64,000 nt of DNA from Diphasiastrum complanatum (taxonomy: Eukaryota > Streptophyta > Lycopodiopsida > Lycopodiales > Lycopodiaceae): contig CM055096.1 of NCBI GenBank assembly GCA_029204225.1, positions 35,497,858-35,561,857 on the forward strand, read 5' to 3'. The notes below the pieces were generated by a model. It had not been told where the DNA came from. It worked only from the letters and a program-made list of their open reading frames with translations, and searched no databases. The position numbers and the translations under genes are program-made. Shown here piece after piece: positions 21,722 to 31,507 of the stretch. How positions within the stretch are numbered: the first letter of the stretch is position 1; every line of letters starts with the position of its first letter.

Positions 21722-24700
21722 ATGGCTACAAATGGAGGCTACATGTTGGAAAGCAATGATAGGCTTACCTCCCTCAACTATTCTACTTGGAAAGTAAGGA
21801 TGGAGTCTTTGCTTGAGATGAATGAGTTGATGGATATTGTTGTAGGTGTGGAGGAGAGACCTTTGGCACCTCAAGAACAATTGAGGTATGACAAGAGGGC
21901 AAAGAAAGCCCTTCACATGATCAAGATGAATGTGACAAATGAGCTTATCAAAGAGGTTGGTAAGTGCACATCATCTAGTGAAGCTTGGGAAGCCTTGAAG
22001 AAGGTTTATGAATCCAAGTCTACTTCTAGAGTGTTGACTTTAAGAAGGCAAATCTTTTCTTGTATGCAAAAGAAGAGTGAGAATGGACATGCTTTTGTTT
22101 TGAGAGTTAAAGCATTGAATGATGAGTTAGCATGCATTAATGATGGCATAAATAATGAGGAGCTTGTTCAAGTGATTCTCAATGGCTTGTTGGATGATCA
22201 TGCTAATCTTGTTCAAAGTTATGCTATCCAAAAATGTTTACCAAGTGTTGGAGACTTGCAAGAGGTCTTGTTGGCTGAAGAATTCAGGTTGCAAGCAAGA
22301 GTGGGAGCATCTTCTACATCTCAAGGAGGAGAAGAGGAGGCAATGTTCTCTAAAGGCAAGTTCAAGGGCAAAGGTAAAAGCAATTGGTCTAAAGGGCAAG
22401 ACCAAGGTGAGCACTCTACTTTTGGCAAAAAGAAGGATAGATCTAAGCTAAAATGTTTCTATTGTGGAGTCAAAGGGCATTTTGCTAGTGATTGTTTTAA
22501 GAAAAAGAGGGATCAAGGGGAAAAGCAAACCAATCTAACTATTGATGAGGGTGGGGATGAGCTTCTTTCAAATGATGCTTTTGTTATGTCATCTTGCTTG
22601 TTGGCTAATCATGGAGACATTGATCCTTGGTGGATTGATAGTGGAGCCACTTCTCATATGACATATCATAAAGAGTATTTTTCATCTTTAATGGCATTTG
22701 ATGGTGATAGGAAGGTAATCTATACCGCAAATGATGGTGAGTGTGCAATCAAGGGGATTGGCACAATTCCTATTTCACTTTCTACAAATAGGAATATAGA
22801 ATTGAAAGATGTTTTGCTCATTCCATCCATTACCAAGAACTTACTTAGTGTAAGCCAAATGCTTGACAAAGGATTCAAAGTTGAGTTTGATGGTGATGCT
22901 TGCTTGATCAAAAAGGGGTGTAGTATCATTGCAAAAGGGAAAAGGCAAGGGAAATTGTTCAAGCTTGATGCATGTGTTGTTGCTAACCAAGTTGGATGCA
23001 TGGCAAATGAACAAATGTCAATTCAAGAGGTATGGCATAAAAGGATGGGACATCTCAACTACAAGGCCTTGGAGGTAATAGCCAAAAAGGAGGTAGTAAG
23101 GGGACTTCCCAAGTCTCTTACTTGCTTGAATCATGTTTGTGAAGAATGTGCTTTGTCTAAATCACATAGATTGCCATATACTAGATCTATATCTAGATCT
23201 AAGATGCCTTTTTCTCTCTTGCATTCGGATATTCATGGTGTTACTACAATTAGCAATGGAGGTGCTAAGATGTATGTAACTTTCATTGATGATTTTAGTA
23301 GATTTTGTTGGGTTTATCTACTAAAGAGCAAGGATGAGGTGTTTGATGTGTTTGTCAAGTTCAAAGTTGCTATTGAGACTCAATTTACAACCAAAATCAA
23401 ATGCTTGAGGAGCGACAATGGTGGTGAATACATTTCTAACAAATTCAAAGCCTTTTGCGATGAGCATGGGATCAAGAGGGAGTACACATGTCCAAGAACA
23501 CCACAACAAAATGGAGTGGCCGAGAGGAAGAATAGAACCTTGTGTGAGAGTGCAAAGGCAATGAGATTGAATGCTAATCTTCCTAAACCTTTTTGGAGTG
23601 ATGCTTTGTTGTGTGCAAATTTCCTATGCAATAGATGGCCAAGTGTTGTATTGGAAGGAAAAACCCCTTTTGAAGCTTTGTTTGGTACGAAGCCTAATGT
23701 CAAGTTTCTAAGAACTTTTGGATGCATTTGCTACTTCAACATTACTCTTGATGATAGAACTAAGGAGGATCCATCTTCAAGAAAGGGCATTTTTGTTGGT
23801 TATAGTGAAGTAAGCAAAGCATATAGGATTTATGTTCCTTCAATCAAGAAAGTGTTCACAAGTAGGGATGTCATTTTTGATGAAGGTAACATTCCAAAAG
23901 TTGTTTCAAGTGATGATGGTGTTGTTGCAACTAATGTGCTTGATGACAATGGAGTTGATGACACATTGGATGTGGATGTTGAAGAAGCCTCTTCAAGTCA
24001 AATTCCAAGGAGAACTCCAAGGCATAAAGTGAAACCCTCAAGGCTCACTTATGATGGCAAAGGTAAGCAAGTGGTGGATGGATCCAACTATGCTTTCCTA
24101 ACTTCTTTTGATGTACCTTCATGTGTAGATGAAGCAAGGCAAGAAGAGGAATGGATCCAAGCAATGGATCTTGAGTTTGAAGCACTTATGAAGAACAACA
24201 CATGGAGATTGGTGGAGCTTCCAAAGGGCAAAAGTGCAATTGGATGCAAATGGATCTTCAAGGTAAAGACAAATCAAGATGGATCTATCAACAAGTTGAA
24301 GGCAAGGTTGGTGGCTAAAGGTTATGCTCAAGAGCATGGCATTGACTATGAGGAAACCTTTGCACCCGTGGCAAAGATGGTGAGCATAAGAGTAATCATT
24401 TCCCTTGCAACTCTTTATGGATGGGATCTTTGGCAATTAGACATTTCTAATGCTTTCTTGAATGGTGATCTTGAAGAGGAAGTCTACATGGAGCAACCCG
24501 AGAGCTATGTTTCTCATAGCAAGCCTAATCATGTGTGTTTTCTACAAAAAAGTTTGTATGGTCTTAAGCAAGCACCAAGGAGTTGGTATGCTAGGCTTAA
24601 CTCTTTTCTACTTTCTCAAAACTTCACTATGAGTGAGTATGATCATTCACTTTACTTTAGAATTAGTGCTAATGATGTTACAATCCTTCTAATTTATGTG

Positions 24701-25672
24701 GATGACATTATTTTAAGTGGAGGGAACAAGGAAGATATAGAAGATATCAAGAAAGCACTAAAAAAGGAATTTGAAGTGCATGATCTTGGTCTTTTGAGCT
24801 ATATCTTAGGAATAGAAGTAATTAGAACTTCTCAAATCACTTTTATTTCACAAGAGAAGTATGCTATTTCTATTCTCAATAGATTTCATATGGTAGATGC
24901 AAATCCTATTGATACACCTATGGAATCACATGTAAAGCTAACTATAAGAGGTAATGAAAGATCCTTCGAGGACATTACTCTCTATAGGAAGCTAATAGGT
25001 TCTCTTATATATCTAACCATCACAAGACCTGATTTATCTTATTGTGTTGGTAGATTAAGCCAATTCATGCAAGATCCTAGCATAGAACATTGGAAACTAG
25101 GAAAGAGGATCTTGAGATACATCTCGGGAACAAAAGATTTTGGCATTGTTTATAGAGGCTCATCACCTAACTTATTTGGTTTTTCAGATTCAGATTTTGC
25201 AGGAGACCTTATGGATAGAAAATCCATAAATGCACATGCTATTTTCATAGGTGATGGAGCTATCTCATGGATGTCGAAGAAACAAGCAACTATATCACTT
25301 TCTTCTAGTGAGGCCGAGTACAAAGCTTTGACATCATGCACAAAGGAGATGGTGTGGATCAAGAGGATGATTATGGAGCTTCATTTGCTGGATTTTTCAG
25401 AGAGTCCAATCATCTTTTGTGACAACCTTTCAGCCCAAAGTCTAGCAAGCAATCCGGTTTTCCATGCAAGGAGCAAACATATCGAGGTGGCTTACCATTT
25501 TGTGAGAGAACAAGTGTTGGCAAAAGAGATCAAGCTTGAACATGTCCCATCAAAGGAATGTGTGGCTGATATCTTTACCAAAGCATTGGGAAAGGACTTA
25601 TTTTTCAAGCATAGAACAAGTCTTGGTGTACTTTCTAAATCTATGCTAAAACTAGTTGAAGAGGGAGTGTGA
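21722..25672 (+). CDS. Copia A Gag-Pol polyprotein, 1316 residues, uninterrupted
   Basis: One frame encodes the whole replication machinery. Order: UBN2-type Gag (about 1-195), zinc knuckle CFYCGVKGHFASDC (245-258), aspartic protease WWIDSGATSHM (catalytic D306) and GAG_pre-integrase VWHKRMGHLN (about 437). Integrase has D503, D565 and E601, giving the canonical 35-residue D-E spacing. RT has LWQLDISNAFLNG (D907) and YVDDI (D994, D995). RNase H has FSDSDFAGD (D1156), SSSEAEYKAL (E1197) and FCDNLSAQSL (D1234). The ATG at 21722 has A at -3 and G at +4 and lies 597 bp after the PBS. The TGA stop at 25670-25672 is formed by the first bases of the 3' LTR. Gag particles assemble in the cytoplasm and integration is nuclear. 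All catalytic residues I checked are present. Confidence 0.97.
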   Translation: MATNGGYMLESNDRLTSLNYSTWKVRMESLLEMNELMDIVVGVEERPLAPQEQLRYDKRAKKALHMIKMNVTNELIKEVGKCTSSSEAWEALKKVYESKSTSRVLTLRRQIFSCMQKKSENGHAFVLRVKALNDELACINDGINNEELVQVILNGLLDDHANLVQSYAIQKCLPSVGDLQEVLLAEEFRLQARVGASSTSQGGEEEAMFSKGKFKGKGKSNWSKGQDQGEHSTFGKKKDRSKLKCFYCGVKGHFASDCFKKKRDQGEKQTNLTIDEGGDELLSNDAFVMSSCLLANHGDIDPWWIDSGATSHMTYHKEYFSSLMAFDGDRKVIYTANDGECAIKGIGTIPISLSTNRNIELKDVLLIPSITKNLLSVSQMLDKGFKVEFDGDACLIKKGCSIIAKGKRQGKLFKLDACVVANQVGCMANEQMSIQEVWHKRMGHLNYKALEVIAKKEVVRGLPKSLTCLNHVCEECALSKSHRLPYTRSISRSKMPFSLLHSDIHGVTTISNGGAKMYVTFIDDFSRFCWVYLLKSKDEVFDVFVKFKVAIETQFTTKIKCLRSDNGGEYISNKFKAFCDEHGIKREYTCPRTPQQNGVAERKNRTLCESAKAMRLNANLPKPFWSDALLCANFLCNRWPSVVLEGKTPFEALFGTKPNVKFLRTFGCICYFNITLDDRTKEDPSSRKGIFVGYSEVSKAYRIYVPSIKKVFTSRDVIFDEGNIPKVVSSDDGVVATNVLDDNGVDDTLDVDVEEASSSQIPRRTPRHKVKPSRLTYDGKGKQVVDGSNYAFLTSFDVPSCVDEARQEEEWIQAMDLEFEALMKNNTWRLVELPKGKSAIGCKWIFKVKTNQDGSINKLKARLVAKGYAQEHGIDYEETFAPVAKMVSIRVIISLATLYGWDLWQLDISNAFLNGDLEEEVYMEQPESYVSHSKPNHVCFLQKSLYGLKQAPRSWYARLNSFLLSQNFTMSEYDHSLYFRISANDVTILLIYVDDIILSGGNKEDIEDIKKALKKEFEVHDLGLLSYILGIEVIRTSQITFISQEKYAISILNRFHMVDANPIDTPMESHVKLTIRGNERSFEDITLYRKLIGSLIYLTITRPDLSYCVGRLSQFMQDPSIEHWKLGKRILRYISGTKDFGIVYRGSSPNLFGFSDSDFAGDLMDRKSINAHAIFIGDGAISWMSKKQATISLSSSEAEYKALTSCTKEMVWIKRMIMELHLLDFSESPIIFCDNLSAQSLASNPVFHARSKHIEVAYHFVREQVLAKEIKLEHVPSKECVADIFTKALGKDLFFKHRTSLGVLSKSMLKLVEEGV
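25658..25667 (+). other. Polypurine tract of copia A
   Basis: GAAGAGGGAG sits immediately upstream of the 3' LTR and within the last codons of pol. It would prime plus-strand DNA synthesis. Confidence 0.9.
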
Positions 25673-26320
25673 AAAATTGTCAACTAGTAGTATTTTCCTA
25701 ACTTGAGATTTTGTAGGCCTATGGCCAAATAAAAGTTAGAGATAGGTTCATACATGTATGTAGAGGCCCAAAGTATGTGTACACTACTTTTGAGGTCACA
25801 TTAATTAGAGGAGGTCGAGTGTGGAGCTCTTCTATTGGCTCATAATTTGGTGCATTCCTATTTGACCAAATTTCTAGGTATATGGGTGAATCCTATTGGA
25901 CCCCAATTTTAGCCTATCATAAGACAAGTGGCCAAGAGGCACTATGGCTGCTATAAATAGCCATCTCCACGAGTATGTACACATCTCATTTTCATTCTAT
26001 TGAATGAATGTTATGCTCTTTGAAGGTCCATCTTCTTCTCTCTCACTTTTTTGTTCATATCTTGCATTCTAGCCACTAGAATTGTGATTTCTTTGTTGCT
26101 ATGGCTTCACACGTGTGAAATGCAGGTTGTAGGCTCTGAAGTACGGACAGGGACAGCAAGTTTCTGTTTGTGGAAGCTTATGATCAGATTTTGATGTTTA
26201 GTTGATGTTTAGTATGCTTAACATCACAATTTCTATCATTTTTTCAATCTAGATGTGCATAACTTCCATGGCCAAGATCTTTATGAAACTTTAGCATCTT
26301 TTGGATCTGAGTTTTTCACA
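25668..26320 (+). repeat. 3' LTR of copia A
   Basis: Same length as, and by eye identical to, the 5' LTR. Its first five bases include the pol stop codon. It is followed directly by the TCTAA duplication. Confidence 0.95.
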
Positions 26321-26325
26321 TCTAA
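26321..26325. repeat. Target-site duplication of copia A, right copy
   Basis: TCTAA, a perfect match to 20455-20459. Confidence 0.95.
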
Positions 26326-26354
26326 CATAGATAATCTTTTTCAATTCTTCACAG
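26326..26354 (-). mobile_element. Outer end of the copia B' 5' LTR
   Basis: The sequence CATAGATAATC...TTCTTCACA matches 13179-13208 of copy B. It is the continuation of the LTR broken by copia A. Beyond 26354 the B and B' flanks differ. Confidence 0.75.
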
Positions 26355-28250
26355 ATGAGAGCAGGACAATGGCCAATGACGATCATGTCAGCTATGAAGT
26401 TTTGGAGAGATAGTACTATGACCTGCCGCCAACGACAGAGGGAGCAGAGGAAGAACACAAAAACGAAGATTTTTGAGTCGTCTCCCATTCGAGCGACGAA
26501 TCTGATGAAGAAAGATTTGAGAGGCAACCTGCCGTCGCAGTTCTTGTAAACCAGGATGGTTCCGAACCGAGCTAAACAGACAAAGACAAAGGCATAGCTG
26601 TCCCAGGAGAATCTCCTAGAAGGTCGACAAGACCACGAAGAGCGCCGACAAGATATGTGCCAGGCAGCTCAGCTTCCACATCAGAAGAGTTCTACGGATT
26701 CAATGGCGAACCATAGACTTTCAAGGAAGCAATTGAAAGTCCAGAAAAGGACAAATGGATCCAAGCCATGAACGAAGAGTTGGAGTCCATGAGGAAGAAC
26801 CAGGTATGGACATTGGAGCCATTATTACATAAGCGCAAGACTGTCAAATGCAAATGTGTTTTCAAGCTCAAATACGAACCAGATGGAAACATCAGGAAAT
26901 ACAAGGTTTCTCTCAAAGATATGATATTGACTACTCTGAAACCTTCTCTCCTGTAGTCAAACATTCGTCCCTACGTCTTTATTTGCATATGCAGCAACCA
27001 TGATCCACATTGTGGACGAGAAGATAGCCTTCTTGCATGGCGAATTAGACGAAGAGGTCTACATGGATCAACCCCCCGGATATGTCTCGAATTCACTTCC
27101 TGACTATGCATGCAGAATGCATAGAAGCATCTACAGTCTGAAATAATCAGCCCGACAATGGTACAAGAAGAAAGATCAAGCCCTGAAATCATTAGGATTC
27201 AAACCTTTGTTGGCTGATTCTAATGTATATGTCAAAGTTACAGATGGGCAGATCATCATTGTGGCTGTGTATGTGGATGACACTCTGATACTTTGCAGGA
27301 GTGAGAGCTAATTGCGAAAGTAAAGGCAGACATCTCGAAACATTTTGAGATAGTGGATCTGGGAGAAGCCAGGTGTTACCTAGGCTTACAAATTGAAAGG
27401 GACTATGAGGGAGGTAAGTTATACTTTCACCAGTCTGGATACACCCAGAAGATCCTAGAGGACTTTGGGATGCTGAATTGCAAAGGAGCGAACACTCCAA
27501 TGCTCGCAGAGACGGTGTTGACAAGCGATGACTATCCAAAGATTGAGGAAGAGAGAGAAAAAATGTAGTTCACACCCTACAGGAAGTTGATAGAATCACT
27601 AATGTACCTTGTAGACAACACACGTCCTAATATTGCTTATGCAGTGTTCAGGATGAGCCAATTCTGCCTGAATCTAGGTTCGAAAAATTGGAACATTAGA
27701 GGAGTTCTAAATCCAAAAAAGACCTTTTGTAAAGATTTTTTTTATATTTTTTCTCAAATTTTTCTTACACATGGACCAATCAAAACACTCAAATTTGAAA
27801 TCTACATAACGTAACTTTTTGGGTCCACATTTTGATTCGATACTAAAAATGGCATAACTTTTTAGTGGTAAGTTCGAATTTAGCAGAGTTTGGTGCATTA
27901 AAAAGCGCTTAACAAGGGCTTTCCAATGATATGTTACATGACATCTTATGAGCTACGATTAAAAAGTTATGGCAAGTCAAAATATTAGTGTTATAATATT
28001 TTAGTAATAAAAAAGAGATCTTGCACGAATTCTTAAAGGGTCTTTTTGGAACTCAAAACTCTAATGGATTGCAAAACACATTTTGCAATATCTTCAATTA
28101 ACAAGGGACTATGGCTGTGTTATTGTCGTGATGCAGATATTTTCCTACAGCGATGCTAGCTGGGCATCTCTCAAGGACAACTGTAAAAGCATCTCAAGAG
28201 GATGCACCATCGCATCAGGGGCAGCAGTTCTCTGGGTCTAACTACAAAGC
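26355..28250 (+). pseudogene. Ty1/copia RT/RNase H remnant (element D) with a 0.4-kb insert
   Basis: Starts in the integrase/RT hinge (SPRRSTRPRRAPTRYV near 26610). RT follows: KWIQAMNEELESMRKNQVWT (26750), VYVDDTLIL (27265), DLGEARCYLGLQIERD (27355) and SLMYLVDNTRPNIAYAVFRM (27600). An unrelated LTR-like segment interrupts it at about 27696-28133. RNase H then resumes with YSDASWASLKDNCKSISRG (28142). Several frameshifts and stops. The 5' half (gag to integrase) is absent because the B' LTR borders it on the left. Tnt1-like wording, similar in kind to element C but on the opposite strand. Confidence 0.8.
27696..28133 (-). repeat. LTR-like segment similar to the inverted K LTR
   Basis: Its reverse complement aligns by eye with 5290-5560 of the 1.47-kb LTR, for example GAATTCGTGC, AAGATC, ATATCATTGGAAAGC and CAAAATGTG. 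It interrupts the RNase H domain of element D. The edges are approximate and no target duplication was identified. Confidence 0.6.
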
Positions 28251-28299
28251 CTTGCTAGCTTTTAACCCTCAGCTTGATGAAGATGTTCATGAATACAAA

Positions 28300-28490
28300 A
28301 GTTAGGAGACATGAAACACAAAAAGTTTCACGAACGCGAAAGTCAAAGGAAACGAAGACGAACGGTTCGCGAAAATGAAAGTCAAAGTAGACAAAGATGA
28401 ACGGTTCACAAACACAAAAAGATTCACGAACGAGAATATTTTGCGGTCTGGCACGAGAATCTTTTGCGGTCCAGTACGAGAGAAGGCAAA
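28300..28490. repeat. Short imperfect tandem repeats
   Basis: Two families occur side by side: units of about 38-40 bp with GAAAGTCAAAG..GACGAACGGTTC, and units of about 27 bp with ACGAGAATATTTTGCGGTC. Both strands have overlapping open frames here, which is expected from repeats. No protein family recognised. Confidence 0.6.
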
Positions 28491-28599
28491 TGACCAAAAC
28501 AAAACCAACAACGGAAACGAAATCTTCTCCTGCCCTCCACGCTCCAAAGAGTATCAGCGAGATCATGCAAGTACCCAAAAGTACAAATATCTGATCTGA

Positions 28600-29300
28600 T
28601 GGTATGATGTCAGCAGATACATTTTAGATCATGGCTAATCTGCCACTCTTGTAATTCCCTGATTAGTTGTAGATACTTAATCACTCTAATCTCAGATTTA
28701 CATAGAGCGACTATACTTACTAGATGATATTTGACATATAGATCAACAGAATACACATACAGTGTTTGTAGTAGTTTGATGCTAGTAAGCAATCAAGACA
28801 AAATATAGACAACAAGTCCACCTGCGTGCAAGATGAGTTCTGTGATTAGGATCCATAGAGATCCAACTGTCTGCTAGTAAAGAGAGACAATTGCTCATGA
28901 GAGAACCGCGTTTCTCCCACGCCAACACACTGCGTGAATTTGCATGCAGTGCTTGAAGAAATCAGAGAAAGATCAATATAGATGATTCTCTTGTTGTGTC
29001 TAATCTCGAATGCAAATGCGTCTGCTGTTTATTTGTGTGTCTAAGTTTCCTTGTTCATTTGAATTCTGCACCTTGGTTGAAACTATGTTGAATGTCGCAT
29101 TAATTTTATAAACATAGATCAACAGTGCCTGACTACACTCTAGAGGACTGTAGGAGTGATTCAGTTGGCAGTGTCCAACAATTGCATCTGAACTCTATTC
29201 GAGGGCAAGAGAGTCGTGGTTCCTTCACAAAAGCTTCGTGACTGCGAAATCCTATTCCATCAGTCATTTGAAAGTTCTGTGGTTTGGCGTGGATTTGGTC
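28600..29300. other. No gene recognised
   Basis: Mixed-composition DNA between element D and the minisatellite. It could include the lost 3' LTR of D, but no paired LTR or PPT was found. Confidence 0.35.
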
Positions 29301-29301
29301 C

Positions 29302-30085
29302 AGCTGAGATGGTGAGGGACCCCTTCGGTTGAGATTGGACCCAAAACCTTCGGTCGAGATTGTATACAGCTTGTTGGTTGAGATTTGACATTGGCCGGTA
29401 GTTGAGATTTGAGTGAGGCCATCGGTTGAGATTTGACAGTGGCCGTCGGTTGAGATTTGACAGTGGCTGTCAGTTGAGATTTGATAGTGGGCGGTCGGTT
29501 GAGATTTGACAGTGGGCCGTCGGTTGAGATTTGACAGATTGTCCTCTGGTTGAGATTTGAGTGAGGCCGCCGGTTGAGAATTGAAGGGAATGGAACGTGA
29601 AGAGCGGCTGAAGCAGTGTGGTGCTTTAGGGGGCAGCTTGGAGATCTGTCTGGGAGGAATACGGGACTACGAGTTATGGTTGAATGTGGTCATGATGTGA
29701 TGGAATGTGATTGCAATAGGTGTATGCAGTCAGAGGTGAAAGATAATCGGTTTGCAATGGAATGCAACTGTGGCGATGGAATGCGGTCGCGACAGGTGAA
29801 TGGGGATGGTTGCGATGGAATGCGGTCGCAATGGGTGTATGCGGTCTGTTGGCGATGGTATGCAATGGAATGCGGTCAGTTGGGATGGTGAGGAACCCCT
29901 TTGGTTGAGATGGGAGGCAGTGCGTCGGTTGAGATCTGAACGAGCACTCCGGTTGAGATTTCACTGAGGCCTTCGGTTGAGATTGGAGGTAGTGCATCGG
30001 TTGAGATCTGATAGATCACTCCGGTTGAAATGGGAGGCAGTGCGTCGGTTGAGATCTGAACGAGCACTCCGGTTGAGAATGGAAG
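29302..30085. repeat. Minisatellite field (GGTTGAGATTTG units and GATGGAATGCGGTCG units)
   Basis: At least fifteen imperfect units of 22-28 bp built on GGTTGAGAT(TTG) occur at 29316-29592 and 29880-30080. Between them lies a second array with GCGATGGAATGCGGTCGC units. The minus strand is open for 89 codons with repeats of ISTDALPPISTGVLVQ. The array lies just 3' of the PBS-like site of LTR F31 in minus orientation, so it would be the leader of that element. I treat the ORF as a by-product of the repeat. Confidence 0.85.
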
Positions 30086-30312
30086 CGTGAGGGGATGGGG
30101 AAATCTAGCTATGTCAGTGCGTTTTGCTAACAAGGAGTCAGCCAACAGATTTGCGAGTGTATCAGTCTGTGGATGTGGGCAATGATGCAGCCATTGATGT
30201 GGCTCTGTCCAGTTTGTAGTAACTCAGATGTGTGGAAAGGTTGGGAGCTTTTTTGCAGGGATCTGAGTGGGGATAATGTTGTTGTTCTTATGAATTTAGA
30301 ATGTATTGGAGT
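30086..30312. other. No gene recognised
   Basis: Short non-repetitive stretch between the minisatellite and the F31 primer-binding-like site. It probably forms the start of the F element leader. Confidence 0.35.
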
Positions 30313-30331
30313 TCAAGTGGCAACGGTGTCA
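30313..30331 (-). other. Degenerate primer binding site of LTR F31
   Basis: Read on the minus strand after the LTR end, the sequence is TT, then TGACACCGTTGCC. This differs from the tRNA-Asp-type gypsy site TGGCGCCGTTGCC by two G-to-A changes. The match fits a decayed Tat/Athila-type site like the one at 48081. Confidence 0.5.
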
Positions 30332-30333
30332 AA

Positions 30334-31507
30334 TGTTGACAAATCCTTTGCTCCAGAGAATTTATTTTTTACTATTCTTTTGCTTACTTCTTCTTCTTGC
30401 TTACAATTTTAACGGCTTGGTATTCTGCCTGTCAGCAGAGGCAGTGGGCTCTTACTTAAATTATTCGTTCTTGTTCAAAGCTCAAAATCAGGCAGAAGAG
30501 AATAGATCAACATTGTAGTAATTTTGTCCTGCCTGTCAGAGGACAGCTCAGGGTCGTTCTCTCTTGAAAACACTTACATTCAGACAGAGATGCAAGCCAT
30601 GAACATTCATTTACAGATCAGCATGCAGCCCAAATGAGCATTCAATAGATTCTACAGCTACCTACTCTGAAAACAAATTGAATCAGATCCTACAATATAC
30701 TAACACTGAGCTATACTTGCATTAGTTGACAAAACAAGAAACATGAAACAATCCACAACATTTTAGAAGTCCAAGAATCAAGAAACCAACCAGTCTTTTG
30801 ATTCTTGGACATCCCAAGAACATCAAGAACTAGAATGTTGGAGGATGTGCAAGATTAATACGACATTTCTAGCCTATTTAGTTTACCTGAATTCTGGCTC
30901 CTACATTAATTCACAAACAAGAAAAGAAGACTAATCCACTCTAGGAAAGCAGCAAATCTAATCCACTCTACAATCCACAAACACACACAAAGGAGGAAAG
31001 GGCAAGATCATGAATGCATCACTCAAGAAACAAGCATGATCAAGGAGCTCAATAGATGCACCAAACTGGTGAAGGCTCTTCTCATTTCAGCATGGAGTAG
31101 ATACAATACACAAAAAGCTCCTCTTCACAAAGAGGGAGCTTCTTAAATAAGCAAGAGAGCTTCTTAGGTGGCATCCTTGTGGAATTTCCACATTTCACAA
31201 ATTACAAGTGGAATAATGCTCTCCACTAGAGGTCACCATCAAAAGGTGGCTCACTCTACTTTCTTTAAGAGGGGTTTACTTGCATTTATAACATTTGCCT
31301 AGAAATACTAGTTCCTACATGGTCATTCCATCTTTTGGGATTCACCATGAGGTTTACACAGTTCTTGCTTGCCATTCCTAACTAGCATTTCTCGGCTCTC
31401 AGTCTTCGTTTGTCTCATCTTCTTAGAGACCTCCTCGGTCTAAGGTGAGAGGTGCTCTTGAGTTGCTCTGTCCGAGTATCTTGGGGATTCGTCAGAATTA
31501 GCCAACA
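30334..31507 (-). mobile_element. LTR F31 (about 1.17 kb, gypsy-like family F)
   Basis: On the minus strand it runs TGTTGG...GTCAACA with a short inverted repeat. It matches 39897-41028 along its whole length by eye (inverted) and the outer part of 53482-54064. On the minus strand a TTATTTAAG TATA-like motif lies near 31140. Its 3' side carries the degenerate PBS, so it is read as a 5' LTR. No target duplication (flanks TCAAA and TTGGC). Confidence 0.7.

Larger units (their letters stand above)
20460..26320 (+). mobile_element. Complete, apparently intact Ty1/copia retrotransposon (copia A), 5861 bp
   Basis: Both LTRs (20460-21112 and 25668-26320) are 653 bp with a constant offset of 5208 bp, and I found no base difference by eye. 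LTR ends form a 9-bp perfect inverted repeat, TGTGAAAAA/TTTTTCACA. The primer binding site, polypurine tract, TATA box, uninterrupted gag-pol and 5-bp target duplication TCTAA are all present. It is inserted in the 5' LTR of minus-strand copia B'. LTR identity implies a very recent insertion, because the LTRs are copied from one template at integration. It is the only element in the window that could plausibly still transpose. The copia lineage was not assigned. Confidence 0.95.

Noticed and set aside
29616-29891. Plus-strand 91-codon frame rich in Cys, Met and Gly
   Set aside because: It is the other-strand reading of the same minisatellite (GATGGAATGCGGTCG units).
29876-30145. Minus-strand 89-codon frame with repeated ISTDALPPISTGVLVQ
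   Set aside because: Both strands are open over the minisatellite because unit length and lack of stops allow it. No start context, domain or second exon seen. Mentioned as a finding but not called as a gene.
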